From contig NZ_JAFFIW010000049.1 in NCBI RefSeq assembly GCF_018588885.1, positions 1-40,792 of the forward strand: a stretch of 40,792 nucleotides of DNA, read 5' to 3'. Numbering within the stretch: the first letter of the stretch is position 1; each line of letters opens with the position of its first letter. Below the pieces are notes generated by a model. The model had not been told where the DNA came from. It saw only the letters and a program-made list of their open reading frames with translations, and did not search any database. Position numbers and translations under genes: made by a program. The stretch is from Mesorhizobium sp. dw_380 (GTDB lineage Bacteria; Pseudomonadota; Alphaproteobacteria; Rhizobiales; Rhizobiaceae). Positions 18,125 through 26,034 of this stretch are shown piece after piece.

Positions 18125-18763
18125 TCAGATTTCGACCAGATGATCGTCAAGCTCGTTGATATCGCCTGAGGTGACCGGGAAATGCTCGGCCAGCACCGCC
18201 CCCACCTGCTCGATCGCCTTGACGAAACCGTCGGCGAGCCGGTCATCGCCGGCATGCGCGGTGAGATCGCGCACCACATCATCCCAGACATGCTGGCCGA
18301 CCTTGGTGTCGATGCCCGAATCGGCGACCACCTCGGCATAGCGCTCGGTGATCGAAACGAAGACCAGCACGCCGGTGCGCGCCGTGGTGCGGTGGACGTT
18401 GCGGGCAAGGAACTGCTTGGTCGCATTGGCGTGCGCCGCCTGATAGCGCAGCCGCCGCGGCACCATATGGATGCGCAGGCCGGGCAGCGCCCATAATAGG
18501 GCCAGCGCGCAGGCCAGCGCCAAAAGCTCAGCGAGGACGAAATGCGGCAGGCGGATGGTGAGCCACCATGCCTCCAATCCGTAGGCGACGGCGAGGCTGG
18601 CGATCAGCATGCCCAGCGCCGCCATCAAGGCGGCTGGAGCGAAATAGCCGTCACTGGCATACGCCACGACGCAGTAGATTTCGCCATCGGTCCGGGCTTC
18701 AGCAATGCGGATCGCGTCGGCGATGCGCTCATGGTCCTGAGGGCTGATCGGTCGTGTTGCCAT
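18125..18763 (-). CDS. TPM-domain membrane protein (last gene of the lemA operon)
   Basis: 212 residues of the TPM_phosphatase family. The domain order is unusual: the N-terminal part (IRIAEARTDGEIYCVV) is followed by two membrane segments near 42-62 and 75-97, then the main TPM-like half (RTGVLVFVSITERYAEVVADSGID). Proteins of this form occur beside LemA and a longer TPM protein across bacteria. The family has been linked to envelope stress and, in plants, to photosystem II repair; the bacterial role is unclear. It starts 9 bp after the upstream TPM gene stop, so the two are co-transcribed. Confidence 0.85.
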   Translation of the reverse strand: MATRPISPQDHERIADAIRIAEARTDGEIYCVVAYASDGYFAPAALMAALGMLIASLAVAYGLEAWWLTIRLPHFVLAELLALACALALLWALPGLRIHMVPRRLRYQAAHANATKQFLARNVHRTTARTGVLVFVSITERYAEVVADSGIDTKVGQHVWDDVVRDLTAHAGDDRLADGFVKAIEQVGAVLAEHFPVTSGDINELDDHLVEI

Positions 18764-18772
18764 GGTCTTGTC

Positions 18773-19750
18773 TCACCAGCCTCCCGAGGAGCCGCCACCG
18801 CCGGACGAACCACCGCCGCCCGAAAATCCGCCGCCACCTCCGCCGGAAGACCAGCCCCCGCCGGAACTTCCAGAAGACCAGCCGCCGCTCGAGGATCGCC
18901 TGCTGGGCTCGAAGGTCATGCCGAGCCAGCGATAGCGTCCAGGCCCGAGCTTCTGGCCGAAGATCGGCGGCAGGACCGAGGCCGCGATGCCGCCGAAGAA
19001 GATGATCGCCCAGATGCTGATGAAAATGGCGAAGAACAGGTCGTCGGAATTGAACGGCGCCTGCTGGTTGCGTTTGCCCCTCGCTTCCAGCTCCTCAGGA
19101 TTGCCTTCCAGCACCATGATCATGTCGTCGACGGCCTTGGTGATGCCGCCGGAGAAATCACCGGCGCGGAAGGCCGGCACCATGTCGTTTTCGATGATCA
19201 GCTTGGTGTGCAGGTCGGTCAGCGTGCCTTCCAGCCCATAGCCGACCTCGATGCGCATCTTGCGGTCGTTTGGCGCGACCAGCAGCAATACGCCGTTGTT
19301 CTCCTTGGCCTGGCCGAGCTTCCAGAAGCGGAACAGCCGGTTGGCGTAGGGTTCGATCTCTTCGCCGCCGAGGCTCGGGATTGTGGCGACGACGATCTGG
19401 TCGGAACCCTTTGTCTCGAAATCGGCAAGCTTTTGCGTCAGCGCCGCCTTGGTGCCGGCATCGATGATGCCGGCATTGTCGACGACACGGCCAGTGAGAA
19501 CAGGCAGGTCCGCGGCGAATGCGGTTAGGGGGAGAAAGAAAAGGCTTAGAAGAGCGAAAAGGAACCCTAGGCTTGCGTTCCGTGGCGCCCCCCTCTGCCC
19601 TGCCGGGCATCTCCCCCTCCAGGGGGGAGATTGGCAGCTTCGGCGCTGACGCTCATCTTGCCACGTTGAAAAATGGCGAAAGCGGAGATCGCGGCCAATC
19701 TCCCCACTTGAGGGGGAGATGTCCGGCAGGACAGAGGGGGGTGTTTGCAC
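18773..19750 (-). CDS. TPM-domain protein with Gly/Ser-rich tail; start obscured by a repeat
   Basis: A secreted, membrane-anchored TPM-domain (YgcG-type) protein. Reliable coding runs from about 19579 downward: signal peptide ASLGFLFALLSLFFLPLTAFA, TPM domain beginning LPVLTGRVVDNAGIID, a C-terminal membrane helix, and a GGGGFSGGGGSSGGGG tail. Its start is a problem. A type B palindromic element covers 19585-19745, and in frame there is no ATG, GTG or TTG between the element and the signal peptide. The first possible starts are GTG 19750 (chosen) and GTG 19801, which overlaps the lemA stop; both translate through the element and put about 57-75 odd residues before the signal peptide. The gene may use a rare start codon, tolerate the extension, or be impaired. 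Confidence 0.7.
   Translation of the reverse strand: MQTPPSVLPDISPSSGEIGRDLRFRHFSTWQDERQRRSCQSPPWRGRCPAGQRGAPRNASLGFLFALLSLFFLPLTAFAADLPVLTGRVVDNAGIIDAGTKAALTQKLADFETKGSDQIVVATIPSLGGEEIEPYANRLFRFWKLGQAKENNGVLLLVAPNDRKMRIEVGYGLEGTLTDLHTKLIIENDMVPAFRAGDFSGGITKAVDDMIMVLEGNPEELEARGKRNQQAPFNSDDLFFAIFISIWAIIFFGGIAASVLPPIFGQKLGPGRYRWLGMTFEPSRRSSSGGWSSGSSGGGWSSGGGGGGFSGGGGSSGGGGSSGGW
19585..19745. repeat. Mosaic palindromic element, type B, over the start of the TPM gene
   Basis: Left end GCCCCCCTCTGCCCTGCCGG and right end CCGGCAGGACAGAGGGGGG are inverted. Each is followed inward by a CTCCCC...GGGGAG hairpin. The inner small palindromes are GCCCTGCCGGGC and GTCCGGCAGGAC, which here have a GGCA-type loop and not GAA. 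It sits inside the lemA-TPM operon, not between operons, which makes it unlike the other copies. Confidence 0.85.
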
Positions 19751-19797
19751 GCCAACGGTCCGTTTTTTGCGGAATTTATTCCGATGACAGTCGCTGC

Positions 19798-20436
19798 TCA
19801 CCCGCCCTGCTTCGTGCCGAAATCCACCTTCGGCACCTGCAGCTTGTCCTCTTCGATGGTGAAGTTCGCGAAGGGCTGGTTGGAGCGGAACCACAAGCTC
19901 GCCCACAGCACCGAGGGGAAGGTCCTCAGTGTCAGATTGTAGTCCTTGACCGCCTGGATGTAATCGCGCCGCGCCACCGCGATGCGGTTCTCGGTGCCTT
20001 CAAGCTGTGCCTGCAGCGCCAGGAAGTTCTGATTGGCCTTGAGATCCGGATAGGCTTCCGACACCGCGATTAGCCGCGACAGCGCGCTCGTCAGCCCCGC
20101 CTGGGCATCCTGGAATTTCTTGAGCGCTTCGGGATCCTTCAGCGTATCGGGCGTCACCGTGATCTGCGTCGCCTTGGCCCGTGCCTCGACCACCGCATCG
20201 AGCGTGTCCTTCTCATGTGCGGCGTAGCCTTTGACTGTCTGGACGAGGTTGGGGATGAGGTCGGCGCGGCGCTGATACTGGTTCAGCACCTCGCTCCAGG
20301 CTGCCCTGGCATTCTCCTCCGCCGTCGGAATCGTGTTGTAGCCGCAGCCGGCAAGCAGCGGCAGCACGAAAGCCATCATCAGGAAGGCGGGCAGCGTGCG
20401 GAATGTCGATGGTCGAGCAAGGCGCTGGGCAAGCAT
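19798..20436 (-). CDS. lemA: LemA-family lipoprotein
   Basis: 212 residues. The N-terminus has a lipoprotein signal with lipobox LLAGC, so C31 is the acylated residue. The LemA core follows: WSEVLNQYQRRADLIPNLVQTVKGYAAHEKDTLDAVVEARAKA, long amphipathic helices likely forming a bundle or coiled coil, then the conserved QAQLEGTENRIAVARRDYI segment. Unusually for LemA, the anchor is lipid and not a transmembrane helix. Start ATG 20436 has GAGGGA upstream. First gene of a lemA-TPM-TPM operon; function unproven in bacteria, perhaps envelope maintenance. Confidence 0.93.
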   Translation of the reverse strand: MLAQRLARPSTFRTLPAFLMMAFVLPLLAGCGYNTIPTAEENARAAWSEVLNQYQRRADLIPNLVQTVKGYAAHEKDTLDAVVEARAKATQITVTPDTLKDPEALKKFQDAQAGLTSALSRLIAVSEAYPDLKANQNFLALQAQLEGTENRIAVARRDYIQAVKDYNLTLRTFPSVLWASLWFRSNQPFANFTIEEDKLQVPKVDFGTKQGG

Positions 20437-20597
20437 GATGGAGTCCCTCGGTAGAAGTTTGCATGCGAAGCATTACCACAATCGGCGCGCAAGAAAACGG
20501 CCTCGGCGGGAACGGTTATCGGCGCGTTACCATCGGCCGCAAACCCCTGTAATTGGCGGGGCGAACGCGATAAGGTCGGCAGAAGCAGGACACCATC

Positions 20598-20849
20598 ATG
20601 GCCGGACATCAGGACAGCGACGGCGAATCGCGCCGTATCCTTGAGCGCGTCGCGCAGGAGACGGATCCGGCCGGCACCTCGCTGGTGGCACGGACCGCAA
20701 AAGGCGTGCGCGACCACGTCGCCGCGGCCGACGCCGACCGCGCGGACCCGATCGAGGTCTGGGGCACCCGCATTGGCAGGATACTCGGCCTGCTCGTGGC
20801 GCTGGGCCTGATGGTCTGGCTCGTGCTTTTCCTCACCCGGGGCAGCTAG
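20598..20849 (+). CDS. Small single-span membrane protein
   Basis: 83 residues: a polar N-terminal part rich in Asp, Arg and Ala, then one membrane helix near 61-79 (GRILGLLVALGLMVWLVLFL) ending with TRGS. The charge pattern suggests a cytoplasmic N-terminus. Not recognised as a named family. It is 12 bp upstream of pdxY on the same strand and probably co-transcribed with it. Divergent from lemA, with 161 bp between. Confidence 0.7.
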   Translation: MAGHQDSDGESRRILERVAQETDPAGTSLVARTAKGVRDHVAAADADRADPIEVWGTRIGRILGLLVALGLMVWLVLFLTRGS

Positions 20850-20861
20850 GAATCAAAAACA

Positions 20862-21746
20862 ATGAGCGCCGAAAAACCCGACGCGCCGCGCGCGGTCATC
20901 GTCATTTCCAGCCATGTCGCTCGCGGTTCGGTCGGCAACCGCGCCGCCGTCTTTGCGCTGGAGACACTGGGCTTTCCGGTCTGGGCGGTGCCGACCGTCA
21001 TCCTGCCCTGGCATCCCGGCCATGGGCGGGCGACACGCATCGTGCCGCCGCTCGACCAGTTCAAGGCGCTGATGGCCGATCTCGAGCGCGCGCCGTGGCT
21101 GGGCGAGGTCGGCGCCGTGCTGTCGGGCTATCTCGGCGAGGCCGGCCAGGCCGAGGCGGTCGCCTCGCTGGTCGCCGCCGTCAAGGCCAGGACGCCTGGC
21201 GCCGTCTATATCTGCGATCCGGTGATGGGCGATTCAGGCGGCCTCTATGTGCCCGAGCCCACCGCCGCCGCCATGCGCGACCGGCTGATGCCGATCGCCG
21301 ACATCGCAACCCCTAACCGCTACGAGCTGGAATGGATGGCCGGCGCCCCGCTGCCGGACCTCAAATCGGTGATCTCGGCCGCACTCCATGCCGGACCGTC
21401 GACCATGCTGGTCACCTCGGCGCCATCGATGATGATTGGCGGCACCGGCAATCTCCTACTTGACGGCACCCAGGCGCTGCTCGCCGAGCACCGCCTGATC
21501 GACAAGCCGCCGAACGGCCTGGGCGATCTGACGGCGGCCGTCTATCTCGCGCGCATCCTCTCCGGCCAACCGGCGATCAAGGCGCTGCAATCGACCACGG
21601 CGGCGGTCTACGAGATCCTGGCGCGCACCGCCAAGCGCGGCGGCGACGAGCTGCAGCTCGAAACCGACGCGCAGAGCCTGTCTCACCCGATGGCCATGGT
21701 GCAGCTGCGCCACCTCACCCATCCGGGGCGGGATCGCCGCGCGTGA
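20862..21746 (+). CDS. pdxY: Pyridoxal kinase
   Basis: 294-residue ribokinase-superfamily enzyme that phosphorylates pyridoxal to pyridoxal 5'-phosphate in the salvage pathway. Visible motifs are SSHVARGSVGNRAAVFALETLG (16-37), typical of PdxY/PdxK; the CDPVMGDSGGLYV segment (119-130); TPNRYE (150-155); and the anion-hole/catalytic GLGD with D222, where GTGD is more usual. ATG 20862 has AGGA about 10 bases upstream. The stop overlaps the GTG start of the DUF429 gene (GTGA), indicating translational coupling. Confidence 0.93.
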   Translation: MSAEKPDAPRAVIVISSHVARGSVGNRAAVFALETLGFPVWAVPTVILPWHPGHGRATRIVPPLDQFKALMADLERAPWLGEVGAVLSGYLGEAGQAEAVASLVAAVKARTPGAVYICDPVMGDSGGLYVPEPTAAAMRDRLMPIADIATPNRYELEWMAGAPLPDLKSVISAALHAGPSTMLVTSAPSMMIGGTGNLLLDGTQALLAEHRLIDKPPNGLGDLTAAVYLARILSGQPAIKALQSTTAAVYEILARTAKRGGDELQLETDAQSLSHPMAMVQLRHLTHPGRDRRA

Positions 21747-22510
21747 CCTCGAAGGTCGCGCTGGTCGGCGTCGACGGCTGCAAGGCCGGCTGGATCGCCG
21801 TGCGGCGCGATCCGGGCGCGGCGCCTTCGATCAATGTCTTCGTCAGCTTCGCCGCGCTGCTTGCGGCAATTCCCGACGGCGCGATTGTCGCCGTCGACAT
21901 GCCGATCGGCCTGCCGGAGTTCTCCAGCAAAGGCGGGCGCGGACCGGAGGCGCTGGTGCGGCCGCTGCTCGGAGCACGCCAATCCAGCGTCTTTTCGATC
22001 CCGTCTCGCGCCACGCTCTATGCCGATACGCAGGACTTCACCACTGTCGAAGCCTGGTACGCCGCGCATCGCAGAGCAAGCGAGGTGGCCAGGACCACGT
22101 CCGACCCACCGCGCGGCGTATCGATTCAGGCCTTTGGCATCTTTTCGAAAATCCGCGAGATCGACACGTTGCTGATCGCACGCCCCGATTTGCGCGGCCG
22201 CGTCTTCGAATCGCATCCGGAAGTCGCCTTCTGCCGCCTGAATGGCGATCAGGCCATGCTGTTGCCGAAAAAGATCAAGGGCGGCATCAATCCGGCCGGC
22301 ATGGCGGAGCGCAAGGCACTGCTTTGCCGCCACGGCTATGAGATGGGCTTCCTTGACCAGCCGACACCGCGTGGCGCGGCCGCCGACGATTTCCTCGATG
22401 CCGCGGCAATGATGCTGGTCGCCGACCGCATCGCCGGCGGCAAGGCCAGGCCGTTTCCGGACCCGCCACTGGTTGACGGTTTTGGCATACCGGTCGCCAT
22501 CTGGGCGTGA
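21743..22510 (+). CDS. DUF429 protein, RNase H-like fold, unknown role
   Basis: 255 residues with the DUF429 hallmarks: GVDGCKAGWIAV at the N-terminus, VAVDMPIGLPE near residue 50, and a late FESHPEVAFCRLNG segment. The two acidic strands are consistent with a predicted RNase H-like nuclease fold, but no activity is established. Starts at GTG 21743, sharing four bases with the pdxY stop, so the pair is translated together. No obvious link to vitamin B6 is known. Confidence 0.88.
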   Translation: MTSKVALVGVDGCKAGWIAVRRDPGAAPSINVFVSFAALLAAIPDGAIVAVDMPIGLPEFSSKGGRGPEALVRPLLGARQSSVFSIPSRATLYADTQDFTTVEAWYAAHRRASEVARTTSDPPRGVSIQAFGIFSKIREIDTLLIARPDLRGRVFESHPEVAFCRLNGDQAMLLPKKIKGGINPAGMAERKALLCRHGYEMGFLDQPTPRGAAADDFLDAAAMMLVADRIAGGKARPFPDPPLVDGFGIPVAIWA

Positions 22511-22656
22511 CAACATTGGCCAGCGTCGCGCCCAACGCATGGCATTTCCAGCCAGCCCCCACAATTCTGCATTGCTCGCGACGCGCTTTTACCGTTAGAG
22601 CCTTTTCTCGACCGCAACGAGCTGCCGCCTCCAACCCGGAAAGGCCTTAGCCGCCC

Positions 22657-23301
22657 ATGCCTCATCTTCCTGATCACCTCCTCGCCGGCTACCGCAATTT
22701 CATGAACGGACGCTACCTCACCGAGAGCGGCCGCTATCGCGAACTCGCCCGAGACGGGCAGGCTCCGGAAACCATGATCGTTGCCTGTTGCGACTCCCGC
22801 GCTGCCCCCGAAGCGATCTTCGACGCCGGGCCCGGTGAACTTTTCGTGCTGCGCAATGTCGGCAACCTCGTGCCGCCTTACGAGCCGGATGGCGAGTTCC
22901 ATTCGACCTCGGCCGCGCTCGAATTCGCGGTGCAGAGCCTGAAGGTCAAGAACATCGTCGTCATGGGTCACGGCCGCTGCGGCGGCATTCGTGCCGCGCT
23001 GGACACCAATTTCGCCCCGCTGTCTCCCGGCGACTTCATCGGCAAGTGGATGAGCCTGATCGCACCGGCCGCCGAGACCGTCTCCTCCAGCACCTTCATG
23101 ACCGCGACGGAACGCCAGACGGCACTGGAGCGCATCTCGGTCCGCTATTCCATCGCCAATCTCAGGACCTTTCCCTGCGTCTCGATCCTCGAAGGCAAGG
23201 GGCGGCTGTCGCTGCACGGCGCCTGGTTCGATATTTCGACTGGCGAGCTCTGGGTGATGAACAAGGAGACCGGCGATTTCGAGCGGCCGGTGCTGGAATG
23301 A
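22657..23301 (+). CDS. Beta-class carbonic anhydrase
   Basis: 214 residues. Zinc ligands and catalytic residues of the beta class are all present: C45-D46-S47-R48 (CCDSRAAPE), H105 and C108 (GHGRCGG). RNVGN at 66-70 is also typical. It interconverts CO2 and bicarbonate in the cytoplasm. Start ATG 22657 gives a normal N-terminus; the ribosome-binding site is weak. Its stop overlaps the next gene (ATGA). Confidence 0.96.
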   Translation: MPHLPDHLLAGYRNFMNGRYLTESGRYRELARDGQAPETMIVACCDSRAAPEAIFDAGPGELFVLRNVGNLVPPYEPDGEFHSTSAALEFAVQSLKVKNIVVMGHGRCGGIRAALDTNFAPLSPGDFIGKWMSLIAPAAETVSSSTFMTATERQTALERISVRYSIANLRTFPCVSILEGKGRLSLHGAWFDISTGELWVMNKETGDFERPVLE

Positions 23302-23729
23302 ACGGGAAGGCGCGCCAGCGGGCGAACGTCCGGTCGGCCGTTTTCACGGCGGCCGCGCTGCTGACGGCAATCGTTGTCGCCCGCGCCGATGACGGCGCCA
23401 TCATCAGCCGCTGGTATTCGGCACTGCTGGTCGCCGATCGCACGGAACTCGCCGACCTGCTTGCCGACGACGTCCGCATCAAGCTCGATGACCTCGGCAT
23501 CACTCAAGGCAAGCAGGAGTTCATCGCCTCGCTCGACGAATGGGGGGCGGTTGCGGGTGCCGCGATCCGCCACCGGATCGAGAAGAGCGAAGGCGGCGTC
23601 ACCACTGTGATCGCCTGCTACGACTTCCCCGACAACGACATGCTGGTGCAGGAAACTTTCGCGGTGGCCAACAACCGCATCACCGCCAGCTCGCAGGCGG
23701 CAATCGCCGAAAACTGCGAGGGCTACTGA
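23298..23729 (+). CDS. Secreted or membrane-attached NTF2-like protein
   Basis: 143 residues. A basic N-terminus and hydrophobic helix (SAVFTAAALLTAIVVARA) act as a signal peptide or anchor. The remainder resembles the NTF2/SnoaL fold: IISRWYSALLVADRTELADLLADDVRIKLDDLGITQGKQEF, then strands. No catalytic residues can be assigned. The start ATG overlaps the carbonic anhydrase stop by four bases, so the two are translationally coupled. It is out of frame with a longer open frame that runs through the carbonic anhydrase gene, which I disregard. Confidence 0.75.
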   Translation: MNGKARQRANVRSAVFTAAALLTAIVVARADDGAIISRWYSALLVADRTELADLLADDVRIKLDDLGITQGKQEFIASLDEWGAVAGAAIRHRIEKSEGGVTTVIACYDFPDNDMLVQETFAVANNRITASSQAAIAENCEGY

Positions 23730-23814
23730 GGCGGCCAACTGCCATATTGCGAGCCCATGCGCCGCACCCTACATCGGTGACACCCTCCTTCTTGACGCCA
23801 GCGAAAGACCCTCC

Positions 23815-25869
23815 ATGCCCTCCACGAAAACCGTCGACCTCGCCGCCCATCCGCTGGCCGCATGGCAAGGGCCGCTCGGCCTGCCCGATTTTGCCCGTAT
23901 CGGCGACGGCGATTTTTCCCCGGTTTTCGACGCGGCACTGACGGCGCATGAGGCGGAGATCGACGCGATCGCCGGCAACAAGGATGCACCGACCATCGAG
24001 AACACGCTTGCCGCGCTGGAACTCGGCGGCGAGGCGCTCGATCACGTCTCATCGATCTTCTGGTGCCGCGCCGGCGCTTACACCAACGAGACCATCCAGG
24101 CGCTGGAGCGCGACATTTCGCCGAAGATGTCCAGGCATTTCTCGGCGATCTCGATGAATGAGAAGCTGTTTGCCCGCATCGATGATCTCTACCAGCGCCG
24201 CGAGAGCCTGGGCCTCGACGCCGAGACCCTGCGGGTGCTGGAGAAGACCTGGAAAGGCTTCGTCCGCTCCGGCGCCAAGCTCGACGCCGAGGGCAAGAAG
24301 CGGCTGGCGACAATCAATGAGGAGCTGTCGTCGCTCGGCACGACTTTCGGCCAGAACGTGCTCGCCGACGAGCGCGACTGGGCGCTGTTCCTCGATGAGG
24401 CCGACCTTGCCGGCCTGCCGGACTTCGTGAAGAGCTCGATGGCCGAGGCAGCTGAGATGCGTGGCCAGAAAGGCCGCTACGCCGTCACCCTGTCGCGCTC
24501 GATCTACGAGCCGTTCACGACCTTCTCGGAACGCCGCGACCTGCGCGAGATCGCCTTCCGCGCCTTCACCATGCGCGGCCAGAATGGCGGCGCCACCGAC
24601 AATACGTCCGTGGTGCGCGACATGCTGAAGCTGCGCGCCGAAAAGGCGAAGCTGCTCGGCTATGCCTCCTTCGCCGCGCTGAAACTCGACGACACCATGG
24701 CCAAGACGCCGGAGGCGGTGCACACGCTGCTCGACCCGGTCTGGGAAAAGGCGCTGGAGAAGGCCGCCGCCGACCAGAAGGAGCTGGAGCGGCTGGCGGC
24801 GGAGGCCGGCAGCAACGAGAAATTCGCCGCCTGGGACTGGCGTTTCTACCAGGAGAAGCTGCGCGCCGAAAAGTTCGCTTTCGACGAGGCGGAATTAAAG
24901 CCCTACCTGCAGCTCGACCGCATCATCGACGCCTGCTTCGACGTGGCGACAAGACTGTTCGGCATCACCTTCGAGGAGAAAAAAGGCATTGCCGCCTGGC
25001 ACCCGGACGCGCGCGTCTTCGTGGTGAAGAATGCCGACGGCAGCGAGCGCGCTTTGTTCCTCGCCGATTATTTCGCGCGGCCCTCGAAGCGTTCCGGTGC
25101 ATGGATGAGTGCGCTGAAATCCGGCTACAGGCTCGGCGAAGGCTCGAAACCCGTCATTTACAACATCATGAACTTCGCCAAGCCGCCGGCAGGCGAGCCG
25201 GCGCTGCTGTCGGTCGACGAGGCGAAAACGCTGTTCCATGAGTTCGGCCATGCGCTGCACGGCATGTTGACGGAGGCCACTTGGCCGTCGGTTTCCGGCA
25301 CCTCGGTCAGCCGCGATTTCGTCGAATTGCCCTCGCAGCTCTACGAGCATTGGCTGACGGTGCCGGCGGTGCTGGAAAAGCACGCGCTGCACGTCAAGAC
25401 CGGCAAGCCGATGCCCACGGCGCTGCTCGACAAGATGCTGGCCACACGCACTTTCGGCGCCGGCTTCGCCACGGTCGAGTTCACCGCCTCGGCGCTGATC
25501 GACATGGCCTATCACGCACGGCCCGACGCCCCGGAACAGCCGCTTCGTTTCGAGATCGAAACGTTGGAAAAGCTCGACATGCCCGATACCATCGCGATGC
25601 GCCACCGCACCCCACATTTCGGCCACGTGTTCTCGGGCGACGGCTATTCGGCCGGCTACTATTCCTACATGTGGTCGGAAGTGCTCGACGCCGATGCCTT
25701 CGCCGCCTTCGAGGAAACCGGCGATCCCTTCAACCCGGCGCTGGCCGAGCGGCTGAGAAAGAACATTTACGCCGCCGGCGGCTCGAAGGACCCCGAAGAG
25801 CTCTACACGGCATTCCGCGGCAAGATGCCGTCGCCAGATGCGATGATGGTCAAGCGCGGGCTGGTGTAG
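23815..25869 (+). CDS. M3-family zinc peptidase (oligopeptidase A / Dcp-like)
   Basis: 684-residue cytoplasmic metallopeptidase. The gluzincin motif HEFGH is at residues 475-479 (FHEFGHALHGML), and the third zinc ligand is E504 in DFVELPSQ. The C-terminal FGHVFSGDGYSAGYYSYMWSEVLDADAF is the family's substrate-binding region. Length fits oligopeptidase A or dipeptidyl carboxypeptidase; it degrades short peptides and perhaps cleaved signal peptides. Start at 23815. It is 85 bp downstream of the NTF2-like gene, and a palindromic element begins 8 bp after the stop. Confidence 0.94.
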   Translation: MPSTKTVDLAAHPLAAWQGPLGLPDFARIGDGDFSPVFDAALTAHEAEIDAIAGNKDAPTIENTLAALELGGEALDHVSSIFWCRAGAYTNETIQALERDISPKMSRHFSAISMNEKLFARIDDLYQRRESLGLDAETLRVLEKTWKGFVRSGAKLDAEGKKRLATINEELSSLGTTFGQNVLADERDWALFLDEADLAGLPDFVKSSMAEAAEMRGQKGRYAVTLSRSIYEPFTTFSERRDLREIAFRAFTMRGQNGGATDNTSVVRDMLKLRAEKAKLLGYASFAALKLDDTMAKTPEAVHTLLDPVWEKALEKAAADQKELERLAAEAGSNEKFAAWDWRFYQEKLRAEKFAFDEAELKPYLQLDRIIDACFDVATRLFGITFEEKKGIAAWHPDARVFVVKNADGSERALFLADYFARPSKRSGAWMSALKSGYRLGEGSKPVIYNIMNFAKPPAGEPALLSVDEAKTLFHEFGHALHGMLTEATWPSVSGTSVSRDFVELPSQLYEHWLTVPAVLEKHALHVKTGKPMPTALLDKMLATRTFGAGFATVEFTASALIDMAYHARPDAPEQPLRFEIETLEKLDMPDTIAMRHRTPHFGHVFSGDGYSAGYYSYMWSEVLDADAFAAFEETGDPFNPALAERLRKNIYAAGGSKDPEELYTAFRGKMPSPDAMMVKRGLV

Positions 25870-25876
25870 CACCGGA

Positions 25877-26034
25877 TAATCTCCCCCCTCGAGGGGGAGA
25901 TGGCCGCGAAGCGGCCAGAGGGGGTCGGTCCGACCGGACTCGGCCTGTTGCTGCAGATGTAGGTTGGCGCTTCACGCGAGACGACCCCCTCTGTCGCCTT
26001 CGGCGACATCTCCCCCTCAAAGGGGGAGATTATC
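25877..26034. repeat. Mosaic palindromic element, type B, between convergent peptidase genes
   Basis: ATAATCTCCCCCCTCGAGGG at the left is inverted at the right end as GGGGGAGATTAT. Inner palindromes are GGCCGC-GAA-GCGGCC at 25902-25916 and, inverted, GTCGCC-GAA-GGCGAC on the right, so the two halves carry different stems. Its right edge supplies the last codons and stop of the M81 gene. Confidence 0.88.

Noticed and set aside
18001..18426. Minus-strand frame of 141 codons overlapping the end of the second TPM gene
   Set aside because: Ser/Pro/Arg-rich shadow of the TPM gene; the 243-bp gap there shows no supported gene, only a short CGGAC-T6-GTCCG hairpin.
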